A stretch of 6,088 nucleotides of DNA, taken from the NCBI GenBank assembly GCA_021107495.1, contig JAIOSR010000427.1, positions 1-6,088 on the forward strand, in the 5' to 3' direction. This document shows positions 1-5,009 of the stretch, in pieces. Origin of the DNA: Desulfobacterales bacterium. GTDB lineage: Bacteria; Desulfobacterota; DSM-4660; Desulfatiglandales; Desulfatiglandaceae. A program made the position numbers and the translations under genes. Position 1 is the first letter of the stretch. Every line of letters starts with the position of its first letter. Under the pieces are notes generated by a model. That model was not told the DNA's origin. It saw only the letters and a program-made list of their open reading frames with translations, and made no database searches.

Positions 1-23
1 GGCTCGTCACCAAAATCTATGGG
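1..23 (+). repeat. Terminal inverted repeat of the IS, distal (transposase 3') end
   Basis: Bases 1-23 begin GGCTCGTCACCA and match the reverse complement of 1355-1377 except at repeat positions 13 and 19. The transposase stop codon (7-9) and its last few codons are embedded in this repeat, so this end is both coding sequence and transposase binding site. The window begins exactly at the first base of the repeat. Confidence 0.93.
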
Positions 24-1263
24 AAACTTCTGGTTCAGGTAGCCTGCCAAGTACATGATATAAAGCTATTTCTGTACATCTGAAGGTCTTAAATCCATAA
101 GATTTTCTGGTAGTGACTTTTACCTTGTTGTTTAAACCCTCTACGATTCCAGCTGATATGACCTTTTTTGCTCTAAACCAGTTAAGAATCAGTTCCCTGT
201 GCTTCCGTATGCTCCGGGCCTGTTTCTTCATAGGTTCGATTTTAGACCTCATTACCCTGGTACACCACCTGTCAAGGAATTTACCTGCCCAAGCTGGTGA
301 TGTATAACTCCATAAACCATCCAGATCCTCTTTTAGAAGATAAGCCCTGACACTTTTGAGGTTGTATTGCAGAAGATCCTTTAATTTTATTTCCTGTGTT
401 TCTGTTAGGTTCTCCTTGCGTTTCAGCAGGCACCAACGAGATTTTTTCAGAACTGGTTCATATCCGTCATTATTCATTTTACGGTATTCTTCCGCCCTGA
501 CTTGATCTATGGCTTTGTTAATATTTGACACTACGTGGAACCGGTCTAAAACATGAATAGCCTGGGAAGCCTTCTTTTTAATGACTTTCAGATATGGTTT
601 CCACATATCTGAGCAAATATAGCTCAATCCCTTGCTGCGATCTTTTCCTAAAAACCGGAAAAATCTGAGCAGTGTTTTGACTGTTCTATCTTTACCAATC
701 CATAAAAGACGGACATTCTCAGAGTTTATCTGGTATACCAGTGTCAGATATTTATGACCTTTATGCCAAAGGACTTCATCAACACCTATTGATTCAATCC
801 CTGACAGATCACGATGCTCAAGACCCCAATCAACTATATATCCAACAGCCCTGAACACCTTGCCCCAGCTGGTTCTGAAATTTATTGCTACATCTTTCCA
901 TGACAATTTCTTTGACCAGTGAGCAAGAAACTGCATATAAATTTTGGTCTGGTGCTGCTTCCCTGAAGCCCATGGAACAGATTCTACATGGATTCCGCAT
1001 TCAGGGCACTCAACTCTGCGCATGTAATATACAAAGAATACCAGAAAACCCCAAAATGGGACAAACTCAAACCGTCTGGCTTTTTTCCCAGTATCATAAC
1101 AGGGTGCAGGCCTATTGCATATTGAGCAGATTACAGATGAGTTCTTTCTTGGTTTAATTGTAACCTCAATAACATCCTCACCCTGAAAATCTGAAAAATA
1201 GGCATCTGCATAAACAAAAGACTTGAACTTATGGCATTTATTAAGGATAGTTTTAATCAGCAT
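7..1263 (-). CDS. tnpA: ISL3 family transposase
   Basis: This 418-residue protein should catalyse cut-and-paste movement of the surrounding IS by a DDE-type mechanism. The N-terminus has the zinc-finger layout typical of ISL3 transposases: C46-x2-C49 and C86-x2-C89. A helix-turn-helix-like stretch follows at about residues 117-140 (LSWKDVAINFRTSWGKVFRAV). The catalytic domain runs from about residue 155 to 405. Likely triad residues, aligned by eye, are D162 (GVDE), D219 (CSDMW) and E375 (IVEGLNNKVK); the family-typical DRFHV lies at 240-244. The length is normal for the family and no frameshift or stop is seen. The ATG at 1263-1261 is preceded by only a weak purine-rich AGAAAG ribosome site and is covered by one arm of a 13-bp inverted repeat, suggesting low and controlled translation. 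The stop lies in the terminal repeat. Family assignment is firm; activity is inferred. Confidence 0.95.
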   Translation of the reverse strand: MLIKTILNKCHKFKSFVYADAYFSDFQGEDVIEVTIKPRKNSSVICSICNRPAPCYDTGKKARRFEFVPFWGFLVFFVYYMRRVECPECGIHVESVPWASGKQHQTKIYMQFLAHWSKKLSWKDVAINFRTSWGKVFRAVGYIVDWGLEHRDLSGIESIGVDEVLWHKGHKYLTLVYQINSENVRLLWIGKDRTVKTLLRFFRFLGKDRSKGLSYICSDMWKPYLKVIKKKASQAIHVLDRFHVVSNINKAIDQVRAEEYRKMNNDGYEPVLKKSRWCLLKRKENLTETQEIKLKDLLQYNLKSVRAYLLKEDLDGLWSYTSPAWAGKFLDRWCTRVMRSKIEPMKKQARSIRKHRELILNWFRAKKVISAGIVEGLNNKVKVTTRKSYGFKTFRCTEIALYHVLGRLPEPEVSHRFW

Positions 1264-1332
1264 CTATTGTCTTTCTTTTGGATTGTATTTTGTTTCGCAA
1301 AACATAAATATCAATCCCGGACAATAGATGCT
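1259..1332 (-). repeat. 13-bp perfect inverted repeat flanking the transposase leader and covering the start codon
   Basis: Bases 1259-1271 and 1320-1332 are perfect reverse complements (minus-strand arms AGCATCTATTGTC and GACAATAGATGCT), separated by 48 bp. The inner arm contains the transposase ATG. A transcript entering from outside the IS would contain both arms and could fold so that the start codon is paired. A transcript starting between the arms would lack the outer arm and stay open. This matches the known logic of IS10 and IS50, where read-through mRNA is poorly translated. Repeat and position are seen directly; the regulatory role is inference. Confidence 0.7.
1282..1287 (-). promoter_or_regulatory. 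Candidate -10 box of the transposase promoter
   Basis: The minus strand reads TACAAT here, one base from the TATAAT consensus, in an AT-rich stretch between the two arms of the 13-bp repeat. A start about 7 bases downstream would give a very short leader before the ATG at 1263 and would exclude the outer arm. No good -35 hexamer is found at the usual 16-18 bp spacing, so this is only a candidate. Confidence 0.3.
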
Positions 1333-1341
1333 ACTCAATTT

Positions 1342-1890
1342 TTAATCATATTCACCCACAGATTCTGGTGACGAGCCCATTTCTTTAACTTTTTCCTCAT
1401 GTTGGCGATGCGATTTCCATGAATACATGCAATTGATAATTGCTTCTTCACATTCCTCAATTTCTAATTTATGTAAAAAATTAGGATAGATTGTTTTTAT
1501 TTTTTTCAACTCATTTTTTGTGGACGTAATTAAATTGGATTTTGTGTCACGAACATCGATTAATTGCATGATACTATCAGTTTTGCTTCCTAATTTATTT
1601 ATTATTCGTTTGTAATTATCTGCATGAACTTTTTCCGAAATTGAAAAAGCGTGAAACATGTATGCAATATTAGGAAACTTTTCAGTCAGTGCCTTTTCGA
1701 CGTACCCTAAATAATGTTTGTGGGCAGTCATTTCTGATTTAAAGGCCTTTTTGAGAACCAAGATTGTATTGGGATAGTCGATTTTTGGTTGGTTTTGCTC
1801 TGCATCAATTGCGTATGCGCGGTGAGGAAACAATAGGAATGAAGAGGCAGAAAGATATATAAATTCTCTTCTTGAAAATTTATCCATCAT
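1342..1890 (-). CDS. Rubrerythrin-like ferritin-fold protein with Tat signal, 3' end truncated by IS
   Basis: The open frame encodes 182 residues. Residues 7-8 are a twin arginine (SRREF) followed by a hydrophobic stretch ending AYA at 25-27, so Tat export to the periplasm is predicted. The body resembles the four-helix ferritin-like domain of rubrerythrins: E53 in helix 1 (SEMTAHKHY), E86-x2-H89 in helix 2 (SEKVHADNY), E127 in helix 3 before IYPNF, and a final helix with H161-x2-H164 where the family normally has ExxH. These residues bind a di-iron site in the family; the Glu-to-His change makes iron binding here uncertain. Only residues 1-171 are native; residues 172-182 and the stop come from the IS end, so the last helix is clipped and any C-terminal rubredoxin-like domain is lost. 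AAGGAG (1895-1900) lies 4 bases before the first ATG and 7 before the second, so the second Met (1887-1885) is the likelier start. The gene is AT-rich compared with its upstream neighbour. Exact subfamily is unsure. Confidence 0.75.
   Translation of the reverse strand: MMDKFSRREFIYLSASSFLLFPHRAYAIDAEQNQPKIDYPNTILVLKKAFKSEMTAHKHYLGYVEKALTEKFPNIAYMFHAFSISEKVHADNYKRIINKLGSKTDSIMQLIDVRDTKSNLITSTKNELKKIKTIYPNFLHKLEIEECEEAIINCMYSWKSHRQHEEKVKEMGSSPESVGEYD
1355..1377 (-). repeat. Terminal inverted repeat of the IS, transposase-proximal end
   Basis: Read on the minus strand, this segment begins GGCTCGTCACCA and matches 1-23 at 21 of 23 positions. It lies upstream of the transposase, so by convention it is the left end of the IS. 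Its outer edge marks the junction with the interrupted rubrerythrin-like gene, and it is translated in that gene's frame as part of an 11-residue foreign tail. Confidence 0.93.
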
Positions 1891-1894
1891 TTGA

Positions 1895-1900
1895 CTCCTT
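1895..1900 (-). promoter_or_regulatory. Ribosome binding site of the rubrerythrin-like gene
   Basis: The minus strand reads AAGGAG, a near-perfect Shine-Dalgarno sequence, followed by TCAA and two consecutive ATG codons. The spacing of 7 bases favours the second ATG. Its strength suggests the gene was well expressed before the IS landed in it. Confidence 0.75.
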
Positions 1901-2058
1901 TTTTTGCTTGCTTAATATGTTGATTTTAACTGCCAAACTACTCAGTTCTACAAGGATATACGACGACACAATAACAAATCAACAGGGAAAGGTAAAGTCC
2001 GGCGCGGCAATGCGCTGGCCGATGACGCTGTTGCCTTATGCCCATGCGAAGCGGGGCA
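1901..2058. other. Intergenic region between esterase and rubrerythrin-like gene
   Basis: No gene is supported here. At the esterase end, ATGCCC (2038-2043) and GGGCAT (2054-2059) form a 6-bp stem with a 10-base loop overlapping the esterase stop codon; it has no following U run on the minus strand, so it is at best a weak terminator. The half nearer the esterase (about 1995-2058) is GC-rich and the half nearer the rubrerythrin-like gene is AT-rich, so the composition change falls within this gap. No clear promoter with good hexamers and spacing was found for the downstream gene. Confidence 0.4.
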
Positions 2059-3015
2059 TCAGCGTGGAAAATTCTTAAAAAACTGCCAGATGACATTGGC
2101 CGCATCATAACCGTGCAGCGGATGATCAGCCGGAAGGGCGTCGGTGAAATGGGGCCCCGGCCACACATGCCCCCAGTTCTTCAGGGTGTGGAGTTGAACT
2201 TGAATATTGTCCCTGCAGCCGCGCCACGTGCTGCGGATGACCCTTCCCTGGTAAAGCGACACAATTTCGGCCCGGGGTGCGCACCGGTTTTGCTGCAGCC
2301 AGAATTTTGCGGATGCGGCCACCGAAAGGTACTCCCGTCCGCCGACTTTACCCTTTGCGAGGCCGCCTTCATAGGGGACCGCTTTATCCTGTAGCCCGTG
2401 GAAAATAATTACCGGTAAAGGGGCTTCGGGCGCTTTAATCTGCCATAGAGACGCCCGGGGACCGGAACGCCCGCCGATGGCGGCCGCCAGGGGGGCAATG
2501 GCCGCCAGCCGGTTCGAATGCTCAGATCCGAAGCGATGGGTCAGCATGCCGCCGTTTGAAAAACCGACCATGTAGATGCGGCGGCGATCGACATTGACTA
2601 TGCGGCAGGCATCTTCGATAGCCTGTTCGATGAAGCCGACATCATCCACATCATCGGAGGCCGCCTTTCCGCAACAATGCCCGGCATTCCAATGTTGCAG
2701 CAAACCGAAAATGCCGATGCCGTTGGGATAGAGCACGAAAAAATTCTCCCTGTCGGAGAGGTCGCTAAAACCGGTTTGCTTTTCCATGGACCGGGCTGTT
2801 TCGAACGCGCCATGTATGACAATTACCAAAGGCAGTGGCTTCGATGACTCCCAGCGGACGGGTACATGCAGGCGATAACTGCGTTTAAACCCGTTGTAAC
2901 GGATGTTCACGTGGCGGGTGTAAGATAGACCACTTTTGAGATGATTTGACTTGAGAACGGGCGTACAGGCGCAAAGAAGAAAACAGCATAAAAGTGCAAG
3001 CAGATGTTTCAACAT
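2059..3015 (-). CDS. Predicted lipoprotein esterase, PHB depolymerase/LpqC-like (alpha/beta hydrolase)
   Basis: Starting from the ATG at 3015, the protein has 318 residues. It opens with a lipoprotein signal peptide: K3, a hydrophobic core and lipobox LCAC with C17 as the predicted lipidated cysteine, so it should be membrane-anchored outside the cytoplasm. The rest is an alpha/beta hydrolase of the PHB depolymerase (Esterase_phd, CE1-like) type: HG at 68-69 for the oxyanion hole, the family-typical HWNAGHCCG segment at about 108-116 and DDVDDVGF after it, nucleophile S153 in GFSNG, likely acid D210 in HGLQDKAVPYEGG and likely H283 in NWGHVWPG. The family hydrolyses esters of polyhydroxyalkanoates, feruloyl groups or related substrates; the true substrate cannot be read from sequence, and no separate substrate-binding domain is present. 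The frame is open upstream to 3171, but those 52 residues lack family character and would bury the signal peptide; an AAAGG at about 10 bases supports 3015. GC content is clearly higher than in neighbouring genes. Confidence 0.85.
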   Translation of the reverse strand: MLKHLLALLCCFLLCACTPVLKSNHLKSGLSYTRHVNIRYNGFKRSYRLHVPVRWESSKPLPLVIVIHGAFETARSMEKQTGFSDLSDRENFFVLYPNGIGIFGLLQHWNAGHCCGKAASDDVDDVGFIEQAIEDACRIVNVDRRRIYMVGFSNGGMLTHRFGSEHSNRLAAIAPLAAAIGGRSGPRASLWQIKAPEAPLPVIIFHGLQDKAVPYEGGLAKGKVGGREYLSVAASAKFWLQQNRCAPRAEIVSLYQGRVIRSTWRGCRDNIQVQLHTLKNWGHVWPGPHFTDALPADHPLHGYDAANVIWQFFKNFPR

Positions 3016-3142
3016 ATCAGAAATACCTTTTGACGTTGGCGAGACATTTGGGGGCATTGCGTCGGCAATAGGCCACCCAGGCCTTTGATTTTTGCTTTTC
3101 CGGGATTGAAGAAATCCACAAACTAATCTGTAATCTCCAAAT

Positions 3143-3171
3143 ATATTGTTGGCTCGGCAACAGTCTATCAA
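3143..3171 (-). promoter_or_regulatory. Candidate sigma-70-type promoter for the esterase gene
   Basis: On the minus strand TTGATA (3171-3166) and CAATAT (3148-3143) are separated by exactly 17 bp. The site lies in the gap just after the MetE-like stop and about 130 bases before the esterase ATG. This would make the esterase a separate transcript with a leader of roughly 120 bases. The leader contains a small GC-rich hairpin, AGGCC/GGCCT at 3070-3084. The -10 box is imperfect, and the call is by eye only. Confidence 0.3.
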
Positions 3172-3192
3172 GCCCGTAGCCTCACCTGATAA

Positions 3193-4239
3193 TCAGAAGG
3201 TAAATCCTTGCTTGTTTCGCATTATGTGAGATATTTCCTTGGTCATGTTGAAGGCAAGGTCTGCGAGCTCGGGTTTCATCATTATGGTGTCACAGGCGGG
3301 CAGCAACCACGAAGACGATGCCAGCAACTCTTCATCAATACCCTTGTTGACAAGAAGGGTGATGCCTTGCTCAAGTCTTTCTACCAGGCTTTGAACGTTT
3401 TCCTTCGCTATTAACTCATTGCTGACAGGTACTATGCCCCAAGCCAGCATTCCTCCACGCTCCAGAAAGGACCTAAATTCCTTATGGTGGAGGGCTATCT
3501 TGTCTGAGTATTGATAGGCATCAAAATTGATGACATCCACACTAGAGTCCGTGAGCAAGCTCCAGTCGATATTAGCACAGCAATGTATCCAGGTAAGGCA
3601 ATTCAATCCTTCAAATCCCCCGTTTATGGCGTCTATTATCTCTTCTCTTGTCCCGGTTCCTCCTGCAGAGGTAAAGCTAACCAGCGTTGTCTCGGGCAGA
3701 CCCGCCACTACTTCGACCCCTGGAAGTTCTTCCTTTATTTTTTTCTCCAGCCACCTTGACTTTATACTTGTTGCCTTAATCAGCATATCCCGCAGGGTCT
3801 CATTATAGAAAGAAGGGTTTCCGTCGAGTTGTTTTATCGCATCGGCTAAAAGCACTGGTCCTGCAGTCTGGAAGACAACCCACTTCAGCTCAGGTGGTCG
3901 TGCTTCTTTAAGCCTTTCAAGAAGTGCAAAAAAACCAGGCGCCGCCTTAGGGGTTGTCGCGAAATAATCCAGATCCTGTTCTTCATATCTGTCATAAAAT
4001 TCAAGGAGCTCCTGTTCTTTTTCAGGTGATGGATCTAAGAAAACCTGCCGCTTCTCACGATCAAAAACCAGGCAAGGGATTCCTTCCAGCATATGTTTCA
4101 TGCTGCCGCTTAATACCGGCAGACAAGGAGCTTCTGGGAAATTTGCCAAGATCACCTGAATTGCCCTTTCCAGATCCCGGTGTGGAATATAAGCCATCAT
4201 GGTCGCTGCAAAATTTGGTTTATCAACTTTCATATCCAT
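3193..4239 (-). CDS. MetE/UROD-superfamily methyltransferase-like protein
   Basis: This 348-residue protein resembles the short single-barrel relatives of cobalamin-independent methionine synthase (MetE, COG0620) and uroporphyrinogen decarboxylase. The N-terminus has the family pattern: IPHRDLERAIQVILANFPEAPCLPVL (about 18-43) then GIPCLVFDREKRQVFLD (53-69). The candidate zinc or thiol-activating site is H219-x-C221 (WIHCCAN) with C316 near the C-terminus (LLPACDT), matching the His-x-Cys and Cys ligands of MetE. The MetE glutamate ligand appears replaced by D240 (VINFDAY), and the usual Cys-Gly after the last ligand is Cys-Asp here. MetE proper is about twice as long; this form lacks its N-terminal half. 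Such proteins are thought to transfer methyl groups, in some cases from corrinoid proteins, but the substrate here is unknown. It follows the FmdE-like gene by 49 bp and probably shares its transcript. The Shine-Dalgarno is weak, and an in-frame ATG (M3, 4233-4231) is an alternative start. Confidence 0.75.
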   Translation of the reverse strand: MDMKVDKPNFAATMMAYIPHRDLERAIQVILANFPEAPCLPVLSGSMKHMLEGIPCLVFDREKRQVFLDPSPEKEQELLEFYDRYEEQDLDYFATTPKAAPGFFALLERLKEARPPELKWVVFQTAGPVLLADAIKQLDGNPSFYNETLRDMLIKATSIKSRWLEKKIKEELPGVEVVAGLPETTLVSFTSAGGTGTREEIIDAINGGFEGLNCLTWIHCCANIDWSLLTDSSVDVINFDAYQYSDKIALHHKEFRSFLERGGMLAWGIVPVSNELIAKENVQSLVERLEQGITLLVNKGIDEELLASSSWLLPACDTIMMKPELADLAFNMTKEISHIMRNKQGFTF

Positions 4240-4288
4240 TTTTCACTTTCTCTTCTTCTCACTGCGTACACTACCCCCGGCTAGCCGA
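4240..4288 (-). other. Short intergenic spacer with a 10-bp palindrome after the FmdE-like stop
   Basis: The spacer between the FmdE-like and MetE-like genes is 49 bp. CGGCTAGCCG at 4278-4287 is a perfect 10-bp palindrome one base past the FmdE-like stop codon. Without a loop it would make a poor RNA hairpin, and no U run follows on the minus strand, so termination is unlikely. The downstream half is purine-rich on the minus strand and leads into the MetE-like start. Confidence 0.4.
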
Positions 4289-4813
4289 TTAGAACTTCTC
4301 CTGCTTCTCATAACATGGAATGCAGGTTGGCTTCTCGCCCATTTGCCGGATACGCGATTCCATGACGCTCTCACCGCAGAAGGCACAAGGTATTGACTTG
4401 TGGATTCTGGCCGGTTCAGGTTCGGGAATGAAAGTTGGGGTCACGGAAAGGATGCTGTTGTTTGAAGCAGATAGAATCCATTTGATAAAGGCGCTTCGGT
4501 TTTCGCGCAAGCCCCCGGGAACTCCCTTTCCGTGAAAAAGAACACGGACACCCGACCGTGATGACCGGGAGTAGATGGTATAGACCTGCTTCCCGTAGTC
4601 GCGAAACAGCAAATTACCTTTACCGAACGTGCAGCCTGTAACACACTGCAAAGCGTCAACACCGCACGCGTCATTTTCGACGATTGCTACCAGTTCTTCG
4701 TCTTCAGCACTTAAGGATTCAAGCCTTTCCATTGCGGCGGTGGCCATTTTGTAACCTATAGCCAGCCCGGGGCATTCATGCCCGTGGAACCGGATAATTT
4801 CTTCGTATGTCAT
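4289..4813 (-). CDS. FmdE family protein with C-terminal zinc finger
   Basis: The 174-residue protein belongs to the FmdE family (PF02663), named from formylmethanofuran dehydrogenase operons of methanogens but common in bacteria that lack that enzyme. The N-terminal domain shows the hallmark FHGHECPGLAIGYKMA at residues 9-24 and ENDACGVDALQCVTGCTFGKGNL at about 46-68; the conserved His and Cys residues suggest a metal site. The C-terminus carries C-x2-C-x17-C-x2-C (CAFC to CIPC, about residues 142-166), resembling the DksA/TraR-type zinc finger often fused to bacterial FmdE proteins. Length is normal for the two-domain form. The start is well supported by AAGGGGAG seven bases upstream. Function is not established for bacterial members; the MetE-like neighbour suggests a link to one-carbon or methyl transfer, which is inference. 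Confidence 0.88.
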   Translation of the reverse strand: MTYEEIIRFHGHECPGLAIGYKMATAAMERLESLSAEDEELVAIVENDACGVDALQCVTGCTFGKGNLLFRDYGKQVYTIYSRSSRSGVRVLFHGKGVPGGLRENRSAFIKWILSASNNSILSVTPTFIPEPEPARIHKSIPCAFCGESVMESRIRQMGEKPTCIPCYEKQEKF

Positions 4814-4820
4814 CTGATAT

Positions 4821-4828
4821 CTCCCCTT
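4821..4828 (-). promoter_or_regulatory. Ribosome binding site of the FmdE-like gene
   Basis: The minus strand reads AAGGGGAG, followed by seven bases and the ATG at 4813-4811. This strong Shine-Dalgarno sequence fixes the start codon and contrasts with the weak site in front of the downstream MetE-like gene. Confidence 0.8.
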
Positions 4829-5009
4829 GTCTTAGGTTCGAACGAAAAAGGATAGTTGACAGGGCCATTCCGCAGAAAGTGGCAAAAGCAATTGATTTGA
4901 TATACTCGACTACCTTTCAGTAGGCACTCTGTGGCCCTGGGCAACTCAACCGACAGGCTCGGAAATTTGGTTTTCTTTTAGTTTTTTCCAAATGTATAAA
5001 TACCTAAAA
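4829..5009. other. Intergenic region between uup and the FmdE-like gene
   Basis: No gene is supported on either strand. Visible elements are an 8-bp inverted repeat CAGGGCCA/TGGCCCTG (4860-4867 and 4932-4939) with a 64-base loop, an 8-bp palindrome GTTCGAAC (4836-4843), a 4-bp hairpin CCGA/TCGG around 4950-4962, and a 6-bp pair ATTTGG/CCAAAT around a long T-rich stretch at about 4966-4992. None is a convincing terminator for the upstream ABC-F gene. A promoter for the FmdE-like gene is expected here, but no good -35/-10 pair stood out. Confidence 0.4.

Larger units (their letters stand above)
1..1377 (-). mobile_element. Complete ISL3-family insertion sequence
   Basis: The element is bounded by near-identical terminal inverted repeats at 1-23 and 1355-1377 (21 of 23 positions match), both starting GGCTCGTCACCA at the outer edge. 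A single full-length ISL3-type transposase gene fills almost the whole interior, and its stop codon lies inside the terminal repeat at 7-9. A length of about 1.38 kb, one transposase and ends starting with GG all fit the ISL3 family. The family usually makes 8-bp target duplications. The right flank CATTTCTT (1378-1385) is visible, but the left flank is outside the window, so duplication cannot be confirmed. The element interrupts a rubrerythrin-like gene. With intact ends and an open transposase frame it looks potentially active. If base 0 is G, the repeat would be one base longer, since 1378 is C. Confidence 0.93.

Noticed and set aside
113..307. Plus-strand small frames inside the transposase (also 885-1157)
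   Set aside because: They are antisense to a clear transposase, lack family signatures and good ribosome sites, and disappear as independent genes once the minus-strand gene is accepted.
2038..2394. Plus-strand and alternative minus-strand frames over the esterase gene (2038-2394, 2181-2372, 2598-2822, 1938-2168)
   Set aside because: Long spurious frames are expected in GC-rich coding DNA; none shows recognisable motifs, while the esterase frame carries a full catalytic set.
3070..3100. Hairpin AGGCC/GGCCT followed by a T-rich stretch as a plus-strand terminator
   Set aside because: There is no plus-strand gene to terminate, the stem is only 5 bp and the T run is interrupted; it is more simply part of the esterase leader.
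3016..3171. N-terminal extension of the esterase frame to an ATG at 3171
   Set aside because: The 52 extra residues have no family character, would place the lipoprotein signal peptide internally and overlap a candidate promoter; the ATG at 3015 has its own ribosome site and starts a standard signal peptide.
4860..4939. 8-bp inverted repeat CAGGGCCA/TGGCCCTG as a terminator for uup
   Set aside because: The 64-base loop is too long and no U run follows on the minus strand; a chance 8-bp match at this distance is not unlikely.
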